Source: CAYPHA01 sp964410215 (GTDB lineage Bacteria > Calditrichota > Calditrichia > Calditrichales > CAYPHA01). Taken from it: a DNA stretch of 64,000 bases. The stretch covers positions 1-64,000 of the forward strand of contig CAYPHA010000012.1 in NCBI GenBank assembly GCA_964410215.1. The letters run 5' to 3'. Shown piece by piece: positions 18,359 to 26,102 of the stretch. The first letter of the stretch is position 1, and each line of letters opens with the position of its first letter. The notes under the pieces are model-generated. The model saw only the letters and a program-made list of their open reading frames with translations. It did not search any database and was not told the DNA's origin. A program made the translations under genes and the position numbers.

Positions 18359-18720
18359 TGGTACATGGAAATAAGAATGCGGGATTACAGATATTTATTC
18401 TGATTACACGGATTAGTTTACTGGTATGCATCCTGGGATTTTTTAAAAGTCTTGCAGCAGGTGATGTCAATGATGCGACGATAAGCGGATTTGTTCTGGA
18501 TGAAACCAACGGTGAAGCCTTAATCGGGGTCAATATTTTTCTGGAAGAGACCCTGATCGGGGGTAGCACGAACCTGAGCGGCTATTATGTGGTCCCGGAG
18601 ATACCTGCCGGAACGTATACTATCGTCTTCAGCCACGTCGGTTACAAGCCCGTCAGAAAAACGGTCAGCCTGGTACCCCGGCAGCGGACACATCGATCTT
18701 CGTCTGTCGCTTTTCTATAG
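18355..18720 (+). CDS. carboxypeptidase-regulatory-like domain protein, probably frameshifted
   Basis: A 121-residue exported protein with a hydrophobic N-terminal segment followed by a CarboxypepD_reg-like fold: ATISGFVLDETNGEALIGVNIFLEETLIGGSTNLSGYYVVPEIPAGTYTI spread over residues 42-96, then VFSHVGYKPVRKTVSL. This is the domain that begins many TonB-dependent receptors. The last residues RQRTHRSSSVAFL do not fit the family; one frame over, the DNA reads GSGHIDLRLSLFYRDPETKD to a stop at 18761-18763, matching the expected end strand. A single extra base near the CCCC run at 18676-18679 would explain it. No barrel follows, so it is a stand-alone or remnant. Confidence 0.65.
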   Translation: MMVHGNKNAGLQIFILITRISLLVCILGFFKSLAAGDVNDATISGFVLDETNGEALIGVNIFLEETLIGGSTNLSGYYVVPEIPAGTYTIVFSHVGYKPVRKTVSLVPRQRTHRSSSVAFL

Positions 18721-18721
18721 G

Positions 18722-18748
18722 GATCCTGAAACAAAGGATCAGCTTTTT
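18722..18748 (+). terminator. weak intrinsic terminator
   Basis: GATCCT-gaaacaa-AGGATC stem followed by AGC and five T. It lies directly after the stop of the preceding gene and would close the envelope gene set; the stem is only 6 bp. Confidence 0.45.
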
Positions 18749-18786
18749 CGTTTATACGATTAACTCAATACAGGGCCTATTGTCAC

Positions 18787-19596
18787 ATGCGTGAAAAAGC
18801 TCGTGATCTGACATTCATATTAAGCCTGGTTTCTATTATTCTAATCGGCGTATATTTAACATATAAGCAATTCCAATCGGGTGAGGCCGGTCGATATTTA
18901 TTAACGTTAGGTGAAAAAGTACTGGCAATGGTACCAGAAAGTTCGCAACAGGATGAACTCGAAAAGCTATACCAGAGTTTTTTGCAAAAGTATGAGGCCC
19001 GTGAAATAAAACCGGAACAGGTTGAAAAAATTGCAGCAAATGTCATTAATTTAAAAAATTCGGATACTGTTGTGACCCCAGAACAGTTTAAAGCTGCCTT
19101 AACGATTGAAGTGGAATCCCGGGAACGCCGAAGTCTGTCTTCAGCTAACGAATTATCAATCTTACCGGAAGCACCACCCCTTGTTTCTCAGGTAGAAATG
19201 CCTTCAATGCCCCTGGAAAATCCTCCGAAGCCTGAGGAATGGGAGGCACTTAAAACGCGTATCAGTGCAATTATGGAATTTGAGAGGGAAATTCAAAACG
19301 AGAAATTAACCGGTAAATCTGGGCAGAGCGTATTCAATTTCAGGCTAAACAATGAATTGAAAGTTATTATGGATGAAGAAAAATTGAAAAAATTAGAACA
19401 AATTCATAAGAAACGTCTGGAAAAATCGCTAAAAAATCTGGAACAGCTTGAATTGCTGATATGGGATCAGGAGACAGAAGACCCTGGAATTAAATTTGAA
19501 CTAGAAGAATTAAATGAGCAGATGAATATACAGATTGAAGGTCTCGATTCGTTGAAAGCACTGGAGCGGGAAGTTCAGAAAATGATTGAAAATTGA
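18787..19596 (+). CDS. coiled-coil membrane-anchored protein of unknown function
   Basis: A 269-residue protein with a single N-terminal membrane helix (LTFILSLVSIILIGVYLTY) followed by a long charged region rich in Glu and Lys, with predicted coiled-coil stretches at about residues 55-75 and 190-260. A Pro-rich hinge (LPEAPPLVSQVEMPSMPLENPPKPEEW) lies near residue 135. No enzymatic motif is visible. The topology suggests an inner-membrane anchor with a long periplasmic or cytoplasmic rod. It is convergent with yihY. I do not recognise a family. Confidence 0.65.
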   Translation: MREKARDLTFILSLVSIILIGVYLTYKQFQSGEAGRYLLTLGEKVLAMVPESSQQDELEKLYQSFLQKYEAREIKPEQVEKIAANVINLKNSDTVVTPEQFKAALTIEVESRERRSLSSANELSILPEAPPLVSQVEMPSMPLENPPKPEEWEALKTRISAIMEFEREIQNEKLTGKSGQSVFNFRLNNELKVIMDEEKLKKLEQIHKKRLEKSLKNLEQLELLIWDQETEDPGIKFELEELNEQMNIQIEGLDSLKALEREVQKMIEN

Positions 19597-19638
19597 AATG
19601 CGACAGAGCTTGTTATCTTAAATGCTTCTTGTTATCCT

Positions 19639-20967
19639 CTAATCAGTGATGAATTCTTTTATTTTTTTATTTGACTGACTCCGAGTAATAGCCCGTTCAA
19701 AAGCTTCCAGCGACTTCGTAAATTTCTTCAGTTCCTCTGATTTTTCCTGGACCGGATCATTCAGCCCGTTTTTCTCGAGGGCTGTTATGATTTTTGCCAG
19801 GGTCAGGTCCGAAGGATCCCTGGCGGGTTGATAGGCCATTTCTTCATCCTGTTCACTTTTAATCTCCGCGATGATACCGGAAGATTGCAGATCATAGATT
19901 AGTTGCTGAAGCAGGCGCAGTGGAATTTCCAGTTTCTGTGATATGTCTGACATCGTCAGCGGTGGCCGGCCTTTCAGGAACGCCTGCACAATATGTGTGA
20001 CGATTTGTAGGGAAATGATTTTCTTGGCGGAAAAACTGAGATGGGAAGAATCATATTCATGTTCATAGGAGTCAAAATTCTGATGAAAGAAATTGATCTC
20101 AGCGCCCAGCAGTACGATAAGCCAGCTGATCTGCATCCAGATAATAAAAAGGGGAATGGCAGCGAAACTGCCGTAAATAGCATTGTATTTGGCAACACCG
20201 ACCTGAAGGCTGATATAGGACCACTGGACAATCTGGTACAACGTGCCAATTAAAATACCGGCCCAGATTCCTGATCGGTAACGCACCCTGGTATTGGGCA
20301 GAAACACATACATAAATGAAAACAGGATCCAGGTGATAATATAGGGGATCATCTTTAAAAGGAAGAAAACCACAAATTCGCCAAATCCCGCGAATACCTC
20401 GGCATCGGCCAGGGCGCTGATTTGTGATTTGATATAAACGGTACTGCTGCTGGAGAGCAGAATCAGGATCGGGAGGATAACCATCAGGGAAAGGTAATCA
20501 CTGAATTTGCGTCCGATCGAACGCGCTTTCTTGATACCCCAGATATCGTTAAATGATTTTTCGATATTGCCGAGGACGTTGATGACACTCCAGAAAAGGA
20601 CAATTACACCGATTCCGGCAATCAATCCGCCCTGCGTGCTTTCCAGGAGCGACTGGGCGAAATAAATGACCTGTGTGAGTATGGTCTCCTGTTCCGGGAT
20701 CTGCTCGATTAATTGCTGTTCAAGCAGTTTCTCATAACCGAATCCTTTGGCCATGCCGAATGCCAGGGCCAGCACGGGCACGATAGAGAGGAGGGTATAT
20801 AAAGTCATTGCGTATGCGCGAAGAGGGCAGTTATCTTCGAAAAAGCCGCGCCATGCCAGCATGAATACCTTGACCTGTTTGATAATAAACGCTTTCCAGG
20901 CCGGCAGATCCCGGATATAGATCCGCCAGATATCTTTTTTAAAAAACGTTCGGATCTGTGTATACAT
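19639..20967 (-). CDS. YihY/virulence factor BrkB family membrane protein
   Basis: A 442-residue protein whose first 300 residues carry six membrane segments and the YihY signatures CPLRAYAMTLYTLLSIVPVLALAF-GMAKGFG, FWSVINVLGNIEKSFNDIWG and GSFAAIPLFIIWMQISWLIVLLGAE. The remaining 130 residues form a soluble winged-helix-like tail (PLTMSDISQKLEIPLRLLQQL), a common extension in non-enterobacterial members. Formerly annotated as ribonuclease BN, which was an error. Transport or lipid roles have been proposed but not proven. It follows the creatininase gene by 14 bases, probably in one transcript. Confidence 0.9.
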   Translation of the reverse strand: MYTQIRTFFKKDIWRIYIRDLPAWKAFIIKQVKVFMLAWRGFFEDNCPLRAYAMTLYTLLSIVPVLALAFGMAKGFGYEKLLEQQLIEQIPEQETILTQVIYFAQSLLESTQGGLIAGIGVIVLFWSVINVLGNIEKSFNDIWGIKKARSIGRKFSDYLSLMVILPILILLSSSSTVYIKSQISALADAEVFAGFGEFVVFFLLKMIPYIITWILFSFMYVFLPNTRVRYRSGIWAGILIGTLYQIVQWSYISLQVGVAKYNAIYGSFAAIPLFIIWMQISWLIVLLGAEINFFHQNFDSYEHEYDSSHLSFSAKKIISLQIVTHIVQAFLKGRPPLTMSDISQKLEIPLRLLQQLIYDLQSSGIIAEIKSEQDEEMAYQPARDPSDLTLAKIITALEKNGLNDPVQEKSEELKKFTKSLEAFERAITRSQSNKKIKEFITD

Positions 20968-20981
20968 CGTTTCCTGCCCGG

Positions 20982-21764
20982 TTAAATGTACGGTATGCTG
21001 CCCTTACGGGCCTTTGAAATTTCGACCATTACTTCGGAAAGTGCTTCGGTCAGGCCTTCCACATAACGTTTTCCCTTCTCATAGGTAGCCTTCTCCGGAT
21101 TACCGGAGCCCGTATCGGGATGGGAATGACGCCATGGACGTGGCGTCCAGACGCCGGGCCGGCTGAATGAAGTAAGTTTAAAAGGAACGCGATTACCACT
21201 GCCGGCTTCCGACAGATCGATTTTATTCCCGCTCAGGTACATCATCATGCTGGTTTCCAGTTCTCCGGCATGATCACCCGGTTCTTCGAACAGTTCGTTT
21301 ACCAGTTCCGGAATCATTTCATACAGGTTGACAAGGGTGATCAGTACCGGAAAGGAACTCTGCATATCCCGAATCAGGGGTTTGAAGTTATTACCTCCAT
21401 GCGCATTTACCAGGATCAGCCTGTCCAGGTTTTGTTTAACAAGTGAATGAACCACATCGGAAAGTATCATCATTGCCGTACTCGTTGACAAATGGATGGT
21501 GGTTACCTGGTCCAGTTGCTGGGCGTTGTTTCCGAACGGTACCGGAGGTAAAACGATCACCCGGGCACCCTGCCGCCAGGCTTTTTCGGCGGCCCGTTTG
21601 GAAATATCACGGGCCTGTATAACGTCCGATGTATGCGGAAGATGATAATTATGGGCTTCCGTAGCTCCCCAGGGAAGTATGGCGACATCCGGTTTAGCTT
21701 CTGTTAAGTGTTTGAGCGTCGCATGATCCAGATCATAGGGTTTGTCTGTCACCTTAACCTCCAT
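20982..21764 (-). CDS. creatininase-family amidohydrolase
   Basis: A 260-residue metal-dependent amidohydrolase. Family motifs are visible: LPWGATEAHNYHLPH (metal-binding Glu and His), VNAHGGN, and EEPGDHAGELETSMMMYL. Relatives include creatininase, arylamide hydrolase and the FAPy deformylase of riboflavin-like pathways; the substrate cannot be read from sequence. The gene lies between the aromatic amino acid decarboxylase (65 bases upstream) and yihY, all on the minus strand. Ribosome site is weak (TTAACCTCC on the opposite side of the start does not count). Confidence 0.85.
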   Translation of the reverse strand: MEVKVTDKPYDLDHATLKHLTEAKPDVAILPWGATEAHNYHLPHTSDVIQARDISKRAAEKAWRQGARVIVLPPVPFGNNAQQLDQVTTIHLSTSTAMMILSDVVHSLVKQNLDRLILVNAHGGNNFKPLIRDMQSSFPVLITLVNLYEMIPELVNELFEEPGDHAGELETSMMMYLSGNKIDLSEAGSGNRVPFKLTSFSRPGVWTPRPWRHSHPDTGSGNPEKATYEKGKRYVEGLTEALSEVMVEISKARKGSIPYI

Positions 21765-21828
21765 GTAACTGTTTAGGGTGTTTACGAGCTATGGGTAAAC
21801 TACGCATTTTCTATGAAAAATAGCAAGT

Positions 21829-23271
21829 TCAGGAAATGGAATCATTTGATAATCTTGCGGCAGCCTCGTTCAATGCCATCCAGGCCTTTTCAACGTGGAC
21901 TCTCCGGGTATTTGTCTGTCCGATACTCATTCGGAGCGTAAACATGTCATCCAGAACAGTATGGGACAAAAAGAGTTTGCCCTCCCGGTTGACGGTATCC
22001 ATGAGCACTTTATTAAAGTCATTTCCGTTTTTATGCCGGAAGCAGACCAGGTTCAGCGGGACCGGTGCCGCCAGCTCAAATATTTCTGATCCTTCCACCC
22101 AGTGTGTAAATTCCCGGGCGAGTTCCACATGGTGACGAATAGCGGTCTGTAAACCTTCGATGCCATAATAACGAATGACAAACCACAGCTTTAAGGAACG
22201 AAACCGCCGGCCCAGGGGGATATGCCAGTCCCTGTAATCAAAAACAGCGCCCGATTCCGTAGCCTTGTTTTTTAAATAATCAGGCAGGATACTCAGCGTT
22301 CTGATCAGGACTTCCCGGTCGGCCACATAGAAACAATCACAGTCAAAATTGGTAAACATCCATTTATGAGGATTGAAACAGTAGCTGTCGGCATATTCCA
22401 GTCCTTCCAGGAATCCCCTGAATTCCGGACACAACGCGGCCGTACCGGACATGGCACCGTCAACATGAAACCATACATGTTCCTCGAGACACACTTTCCC
22501 GATGTCCGCCAGTGGATCCATGGCATTGGAAGATGTCGTTCCGACGGTTGCGCAGACGAAAAATGGTTCCAGTCCCCTTTTACGGTCATCCCGGATACGC
22601 TTCCGGAGTTCAGTGGGTTTCATTGCATAATGGTGATCAACAGGAACCTTCCGTAAATTAGAAGCGCCGATTCCGGCAATCTTTATGGCCTTTTCAAGTG
22701 AAGAATGGGCTTGATCGGAAACATAAGCAACAAAATTCTGTTTTGCACCCAGACGGTTCGATTCAAAACCGGTATATTTTTCGCGGGCTGCCAGGATGGC
22801 TGTTAATGCCGCACTGGAGGCCGTATCCTGGATAACACCACCGCCGGTGGAAGTGGACTTAAATCGTTCCGGCAGGGCCATCATATCGACCAGCCAGTCC
22901 ATGACGTGGGTTTCCAGTTCGGTACAGGCGGGACTGGTGGCCCAGAGCATACCCTGGACACCGAGTCCGGAAGAGAGGAGGTCCCCCAGAATAGACGGTC
23001 CCGAGGTATTGGAGGGAAAATAGGCAAAAAAACCGGGTGACTGCCAGTGGGTGATTCCGGGAAGAAGGACATTGTCAACATCCTTCATGATATCCGCGAT
23101 GCTTTCCCCTTCAAGCGGCGGTGAATCCGGAAGTCCTTTCCGCACTTCGCCCGGCTTCGAACGGGATAATACAGGAAATGATTCGATCTGTTCATAATAA
23201 TCGGCAATCCAGTCGATTATTTCTTTTCCGTATTTGCGGAATTCATCCGGTGACATATGGGGTGTGTGCAT
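21829..23271 (-). CDS. group II PLP-dependent aromatic L-amino acid decarboxylase
   Basis: A 480-residue decarboxylase of the DDC/tyrosine/tryptophan decarboxylase family. It begins SPDEFRKYGKEIIDWIADYYEQ, has the substrate-site stretch HWQSPGFFAYFP, the PLP-ring motif HVDGAMSG and the Schiff-base Lys in NPHKWMF. Length and N-terminus are close to bacterial and plant AADC rather than glutamate decarboxylase. Met codons 19 and 8 codons further upstream exist, but the ATG at 23271 has AGAGGG correctly spaced and gives the usual start. Predicted reaction: amino acid to aromatic amine plus CO2 in the cytoplasm. Confidence 0.92.
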   Translation of the reverse strand: MHTPHMSPDEFRKYGKEIIDWIADYYEQIESFPVLSRSKPGEVRKGLPDSPPLEGESIADIMKDVDNVLLPGITHWQSPGFFAYFPSNTSGPSILGDLLSSGLGVQGMLWATSPACTELETHVMDWLVDMMALPERFKSTSTGGGVIQDTASSAALTAILAAREKYTGFESNRLGAKQNFVAYVSDQAHSSLEKAIKIAGIGASNLRKVPVDHHYAMKPTELRKRIRDDRKRGLEPFFVCATVGTTSSNAMDPLADIGKVCLEEHVWFHVDGAMSGTAALCPEFRGFLEGLEYADSYCFNPHKWMFTNFDCDCFYVADREVLIRTLSILPDYLKNKATESGAVFDYRDWHIPLGRRFRSLKLWFVIRYYGIEGLQTAIRHHVELAREFTHWVEGSEIFELAAPVPLNLVCFRHKNGNDFNKVLMDTVNREGKLFLSHTVLDDMFTLRMSIGQTNTRRVHVEKAWMALNEAAARLSNDSIS

Positions 23272-23409
23272 GATATCCCTCTGTAGTTGTTTCATCTTCA
23301 GTGCTGTTAAATATACTGTTTTTAACATTTTTTAAAAATTAATTTAAGATATACGTTGTTCCGTCCGTTATTTATATTAATAATTTTTCTGAATCAGGGA
23401 ATAACCGGA

Positions 23410-24483
23410 ATGAATAAAGAGATCCGATTGATCATAACGGAAGCCGAAGATTTTCCGTCATTGCCCAGTATCACCCTGAAGGTGTTTCAAATGGCAAGTG
23501 ATCCGGATGTTTCCATTCAGGCGATTTCGAAAGTCATTTCCAGCGATGCATCGATTGTCACGCGAATCATGAAGGTGGTCAATTCGGCCTTCTACGGATT
23601 TCAGAAGAAGATTACAAACATACAGCATGCCGTTTCCATTCTCGGGATAAACGCTATCAGGAATGTAGCCCTGACACTGTCATTAATCGACATTTTTCCT
23701 CAGAAACAATCCGCTCATTTTACAGACCTTTTCCGGTGGTCGCTCTGTTCCGGTGTTACGGCAGACCTCATATCGGCCTTTGTCGGTATCAGCAACCGTT
23801 CTGAAGCATTCCTTGCCGCTCTCCTTCAGAACCTGGGACAGTATATTTTCATGCGATACCTGGGGGAGCGCTATGTACGAATCATCCATGAAGCGCGCTC
23901 TCGGGGCATGCGTCTTTCCATAATCGAGAAGGAAGTAATGGGTATTGACCATATGGAAGCCGGGAAACTGGTGGCTGAACGCTGGAACCTGCCCGAACCG
24001 GTAATGCTCGCCCTGAAATATAGTGAAAACCTGTCTGATGTGTATGAACAGAATTTTGACAAGAAAGTCGTCACATTGATCGAGACAGCCTATCTTTCAG
24101 GTCTGGTGGCGGAAGTGTATAACAACTGGAACAAAGCCGTTAATATTGAAACCTTCAAGCATAATTTCTCTAAAATATATCATATCGACCGATCTACGGC
24201 AGAAGATATTCTATCATCCATACCGCACCTTATCGAAGACCTGGGGACCAACTATAACATTGAAATCGGAAACATCCCGGGTTATGAACAACTCCTCCAG
24301 GAATCGTCGCAGGAATTGATTCAGAGTCTTGACAAATATGAAAAGACCTATACGGAATACCGTTTGATGCGTAAAGAGGTTCTGAAAAAGAATCAGAAAA
24401 TTAATGAAGTAAATCTGGAGTTGTTGAAAGCGAAAAAACTTATTCAGAAAATAACACAAAAACCATCGCCAATATCCCGGTAA
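23410..24483 (+). CDS. HDOD-domain signalling protein
   Basis: A 357-residue protein. Residues 1-200 form an HDOD domain (LPSITLKVFQMASDPDVSIQAI, VISSDASIVTRIMKVVNSAFYG, NIQHAVSILG, MGIDHMEAGKLVAERWNLPEP), a catalytically inactive HD relative used in signalling. The C-terminal 100 residues are coiled coil (QELIQSLDKYEKTYTEYRLMRKEVLKKNQKINEVN). The frame is open 18 codons upstream, but that extension is hydrophobic and atypical; ATG 23410 follows a CAGGGA ribosome site. Convergent with the end of the hdr operon. Partner unknown. Confidence 0.85.
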   Translation: MNKEIRLIITEAEDFPSLPSITLKVFQMASDPDVSIQAISKVISSDASIVTRIMKVVNSAFYGFQKKITNIQHAVSILGINAIRNVALTLSLIDIFPQKQSAHFTDLFRWSLCSGVTADLISAFVGISNRSEAFLAALLQNLGQYIFMRYLGERYVRIIHEARSRGMRLSIIEKEVMGIDHMEAGKLVAERWNLPEPVMLALKYSENLSDVYEQNFDKKVVTLIETAYLSGLVAEVYNNWNKAVNIETFKHNFSKIYHIDRSTAEDILSSIPHLIEDLGTNYNIEIGNIPGYEQLLQESSQELIQSLDKYEKTYTEYRLMRKEVLKKNQKINEVNLELLKAKKLIQKITQKPSPISR

Positions 24484-24526
24484 ATGTGCTGTTTTCTATC
24501 GTTAAATCATCCATAAGACGTAATTA

Positions 24527-25414
24527 TTATATTGCCACCCCTTTAGATTGCAGGCGTTCCAGAAACCCGTCACCCATAATTTTATGGTATTTCAGGCCTA
24601 CCTCGCGGATGCTGGCTCCCATGGCAAGTGCGAGCAACTGAAAATAATATATTACCGGTATTTCAAATGTAGTGTTACATTTCCGTGACACCCGCAACTG
24701 ACCGAGGTCAAACGAATCGAAGCAGGTCGGACATATGAGTCCGAGGCAATCGGCCCCGGAATCCTTAACTGACTGGAATACCGTATGACTCATATCGATT
24801 GTCAGTTTACTGTCCTGACAGGCTTTACCACAACACATCAGATATTCTTTATGATTGACAGGGGTCGCGCCTGCAGCCTGAAATAAATCCGCCAGAATGG
24901 ACGGGACAACAGGATCCTCAACCTGCATAATTTCGCTGGGTTTGAGCAGGTGACAGCCATAGTGAATGGCAACCCTCAGATCCTCAAACGGGCAGATTAT
25001 GCTGTTTTTTATTGCTTCGAGACCGATTTCATTTTTAAGTAATGTTACCAGATGACGTACCGTTACAGTGCCCTTGAATTCATGACCAACAGACTGCAGC
25101 CGCCTGTTTACTTTTGTCCGCAAGCTTTCATCGTGTTTGAGATGGTGGTTAACCTCGCACAGGGTCGAAGTGCATCCGCTGCAGACCGTTATGATATCCA
25201 GTTCCTGTTCTTCTGCCAGGGCGATATTCCGTGCGGCCAGGGTATACCAGTCAAGACGATTACCTGCTTTAAAATAAATGGGATCCGGACAGCAACTGAA
25301 ACGGGGTTCATCGACCAGTTCTATCCCGAGCTTTTCAAGAGAAAAACGTACAGCACTTTCCATCTGCGGATATTTAAGGGGAATCATGCATCCCCAAAAC
25401 GGTATTACTTTCAT
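24527..25414 (-). CDS. hdrB: heterodisulfide reductase subunit B-type CCG protein
   Basis: A 295-residue protein with two cysteine-rich CCG domains, the non-cubane 4Fe-4S cluster site where HdrB reduces disulfides. First set: WGC, SCCPDP, VCSGCTSTLC. Second set: YGCHLLKPSE, MCCGKACQD, ICPTC. The ATG at 25414 gives the usual MKVIPFWGC opening; an in-frame ATG four codons upstream is possible. It is the last gene of the minus-strand kor-hdr operon, 7 to 19 bases after hdrC. In methanogens the substrate is CoM-S-S-CoB; in bacteria the acceptor is generally unknown. Confidence 0.9.
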   Translation of the reverse strand: MKVIPFWGCMIPLKYPQMESAVRFSLEKLGIELVDEPRFSCCPDPIYFKAGNRLDWYTLAARNIALAEEQELDIITVCSGCTSTLCEVNHHLKHDESLRTKVNRRLQSVGHEFKGTVTVRHLVTLLKNEIGLEAIKNSIICPFEDLRVAIHYGCHLLKPSEIMQVEDPVVPSILADLFQAAGATPVNHKEYLMCCGKACQDSKLTIDMSHTVFQSVKDSGADCLGLICPTCFDSFDLGQLRVSRKCNTTFEIPVIYYFQLLALAMGASIREVGLKYHKIMGDGFLERLQSKGVAI

Positions 25415-25432
25415 TTTGCAGCCCATATTGAT

Positions 25433-25897
25433 TTAGTGATGTTTGAGGAGGATTTTCATATCCTCCAGGCAATCCGCTTTAAATTCAGGTAAATTTAATT
25501 CCCGACGACGTTTCCTGATATGATCCGTTGGTGTCACGGTCAATCCCGTTGTCAGAACCCGTTCCCTGATGTTATTAATCACCGCCGGGCTGGTTTTCCC
25601 GGACCGGGACATATTTTTCAGGGTTATGATCACCTCGATCGGATTTACCGCCTGTGGACATCTCTCATAACAGTTATAACAGTTTGTACAATTCCAGATA
25701 AGGGAATCAGCACCAATCAGGTCTTCTTCCAATCCATACAGGGCCTTCAGGATTATGGTTCGGGGATTAAATTCGGGTAAAAAACGATGGGCCGGGCAAT
25801 CGGCTACACAGGCACCACACTGGTAACAATAATTATGTGAAAATCCGCCGAGCATTTTATTGAGCCGGTGTCGAAATTCAAAATTTACACTTTTCAT
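25433..25897 (-). CDS. hdrC: heterodisulfide reductase subunit C-type ferredoxin protein
   Basis: A 154-residue protein with two 4Fe-4S motifs: CYQCGACVADCPAHR and CTNCYNCYERCPQAV. Spacing and the FNPRTIILKALYG region between them match HdrC, which carries electrons between HdrA and HdrB. It sits immediately before hdrB and 29 bases after a zinc-ribbon gene in the same operon. No membrane helix is present, so the complex is predicted to be soluble. Confidence 0.9.
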   Translation of the reverse strand: MKSVNFEFRHRLNKMLGGFSHNYCYQCGACVADCPAHRFLPEFNPRTIILKALYGLEEDLIGADSLIWNCTNCYNCYERCPQAVNPIEVIITLKNMSRSGKTSPAVINNIRERVLTTGLTVTPTDHIRKRRRELNLPEFKADCLEDMKILLKHH

Positions 25898-25926
25898 ACT
25901 ATTCCGCCTATTCGTGAATACGTAAA

Positions 25927-26076
25927 TCAGGCATCCGCTTTCTTTTTTATCTCTGTTCTTCTGACGCTGTTACTTCCGCATTTCGGGCATGCGCGCTCCT
26001 GTACTGTCCCGGGTGTGAAGGTGTCATCATATTCATGCCCGCACCGCAAACATTTGAAATGCCCCGTTTCTTTCAT
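25927..26076 (-). CDS. small zinc-ribbon protein in hdr operon
   Basis: A 49-residue ORF between hdrA-mvhD and hdrC. It begins MKETGHFKCLRCGHEYDDTF and ends in a Lys-rich tail (TEIKKKADA). Four cysteines form two CxxC knuckles (C9-C12 and C30-C33), a rubredoxin/zinc-ribbon pattern. Ribosome site GGAG lies 7 bases upstream of ATG 26076, and spacing to both neighbours is short (26 and 29 bases), so it is very likely translated as part of the operon. A role as electron carrier (if iron is bound) or assembly factor (if zinc) cannot be decided. Confidence 0.75.
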   Translation of the reverse strand: MKETGHFKCLRCGHEYDDTFTPGTVQERACPKCGSNSVRRTEIKKKADA

Positions 26077-26102
26077 GATAGCGCTCCGGATTAAATGTCT
26101 TA

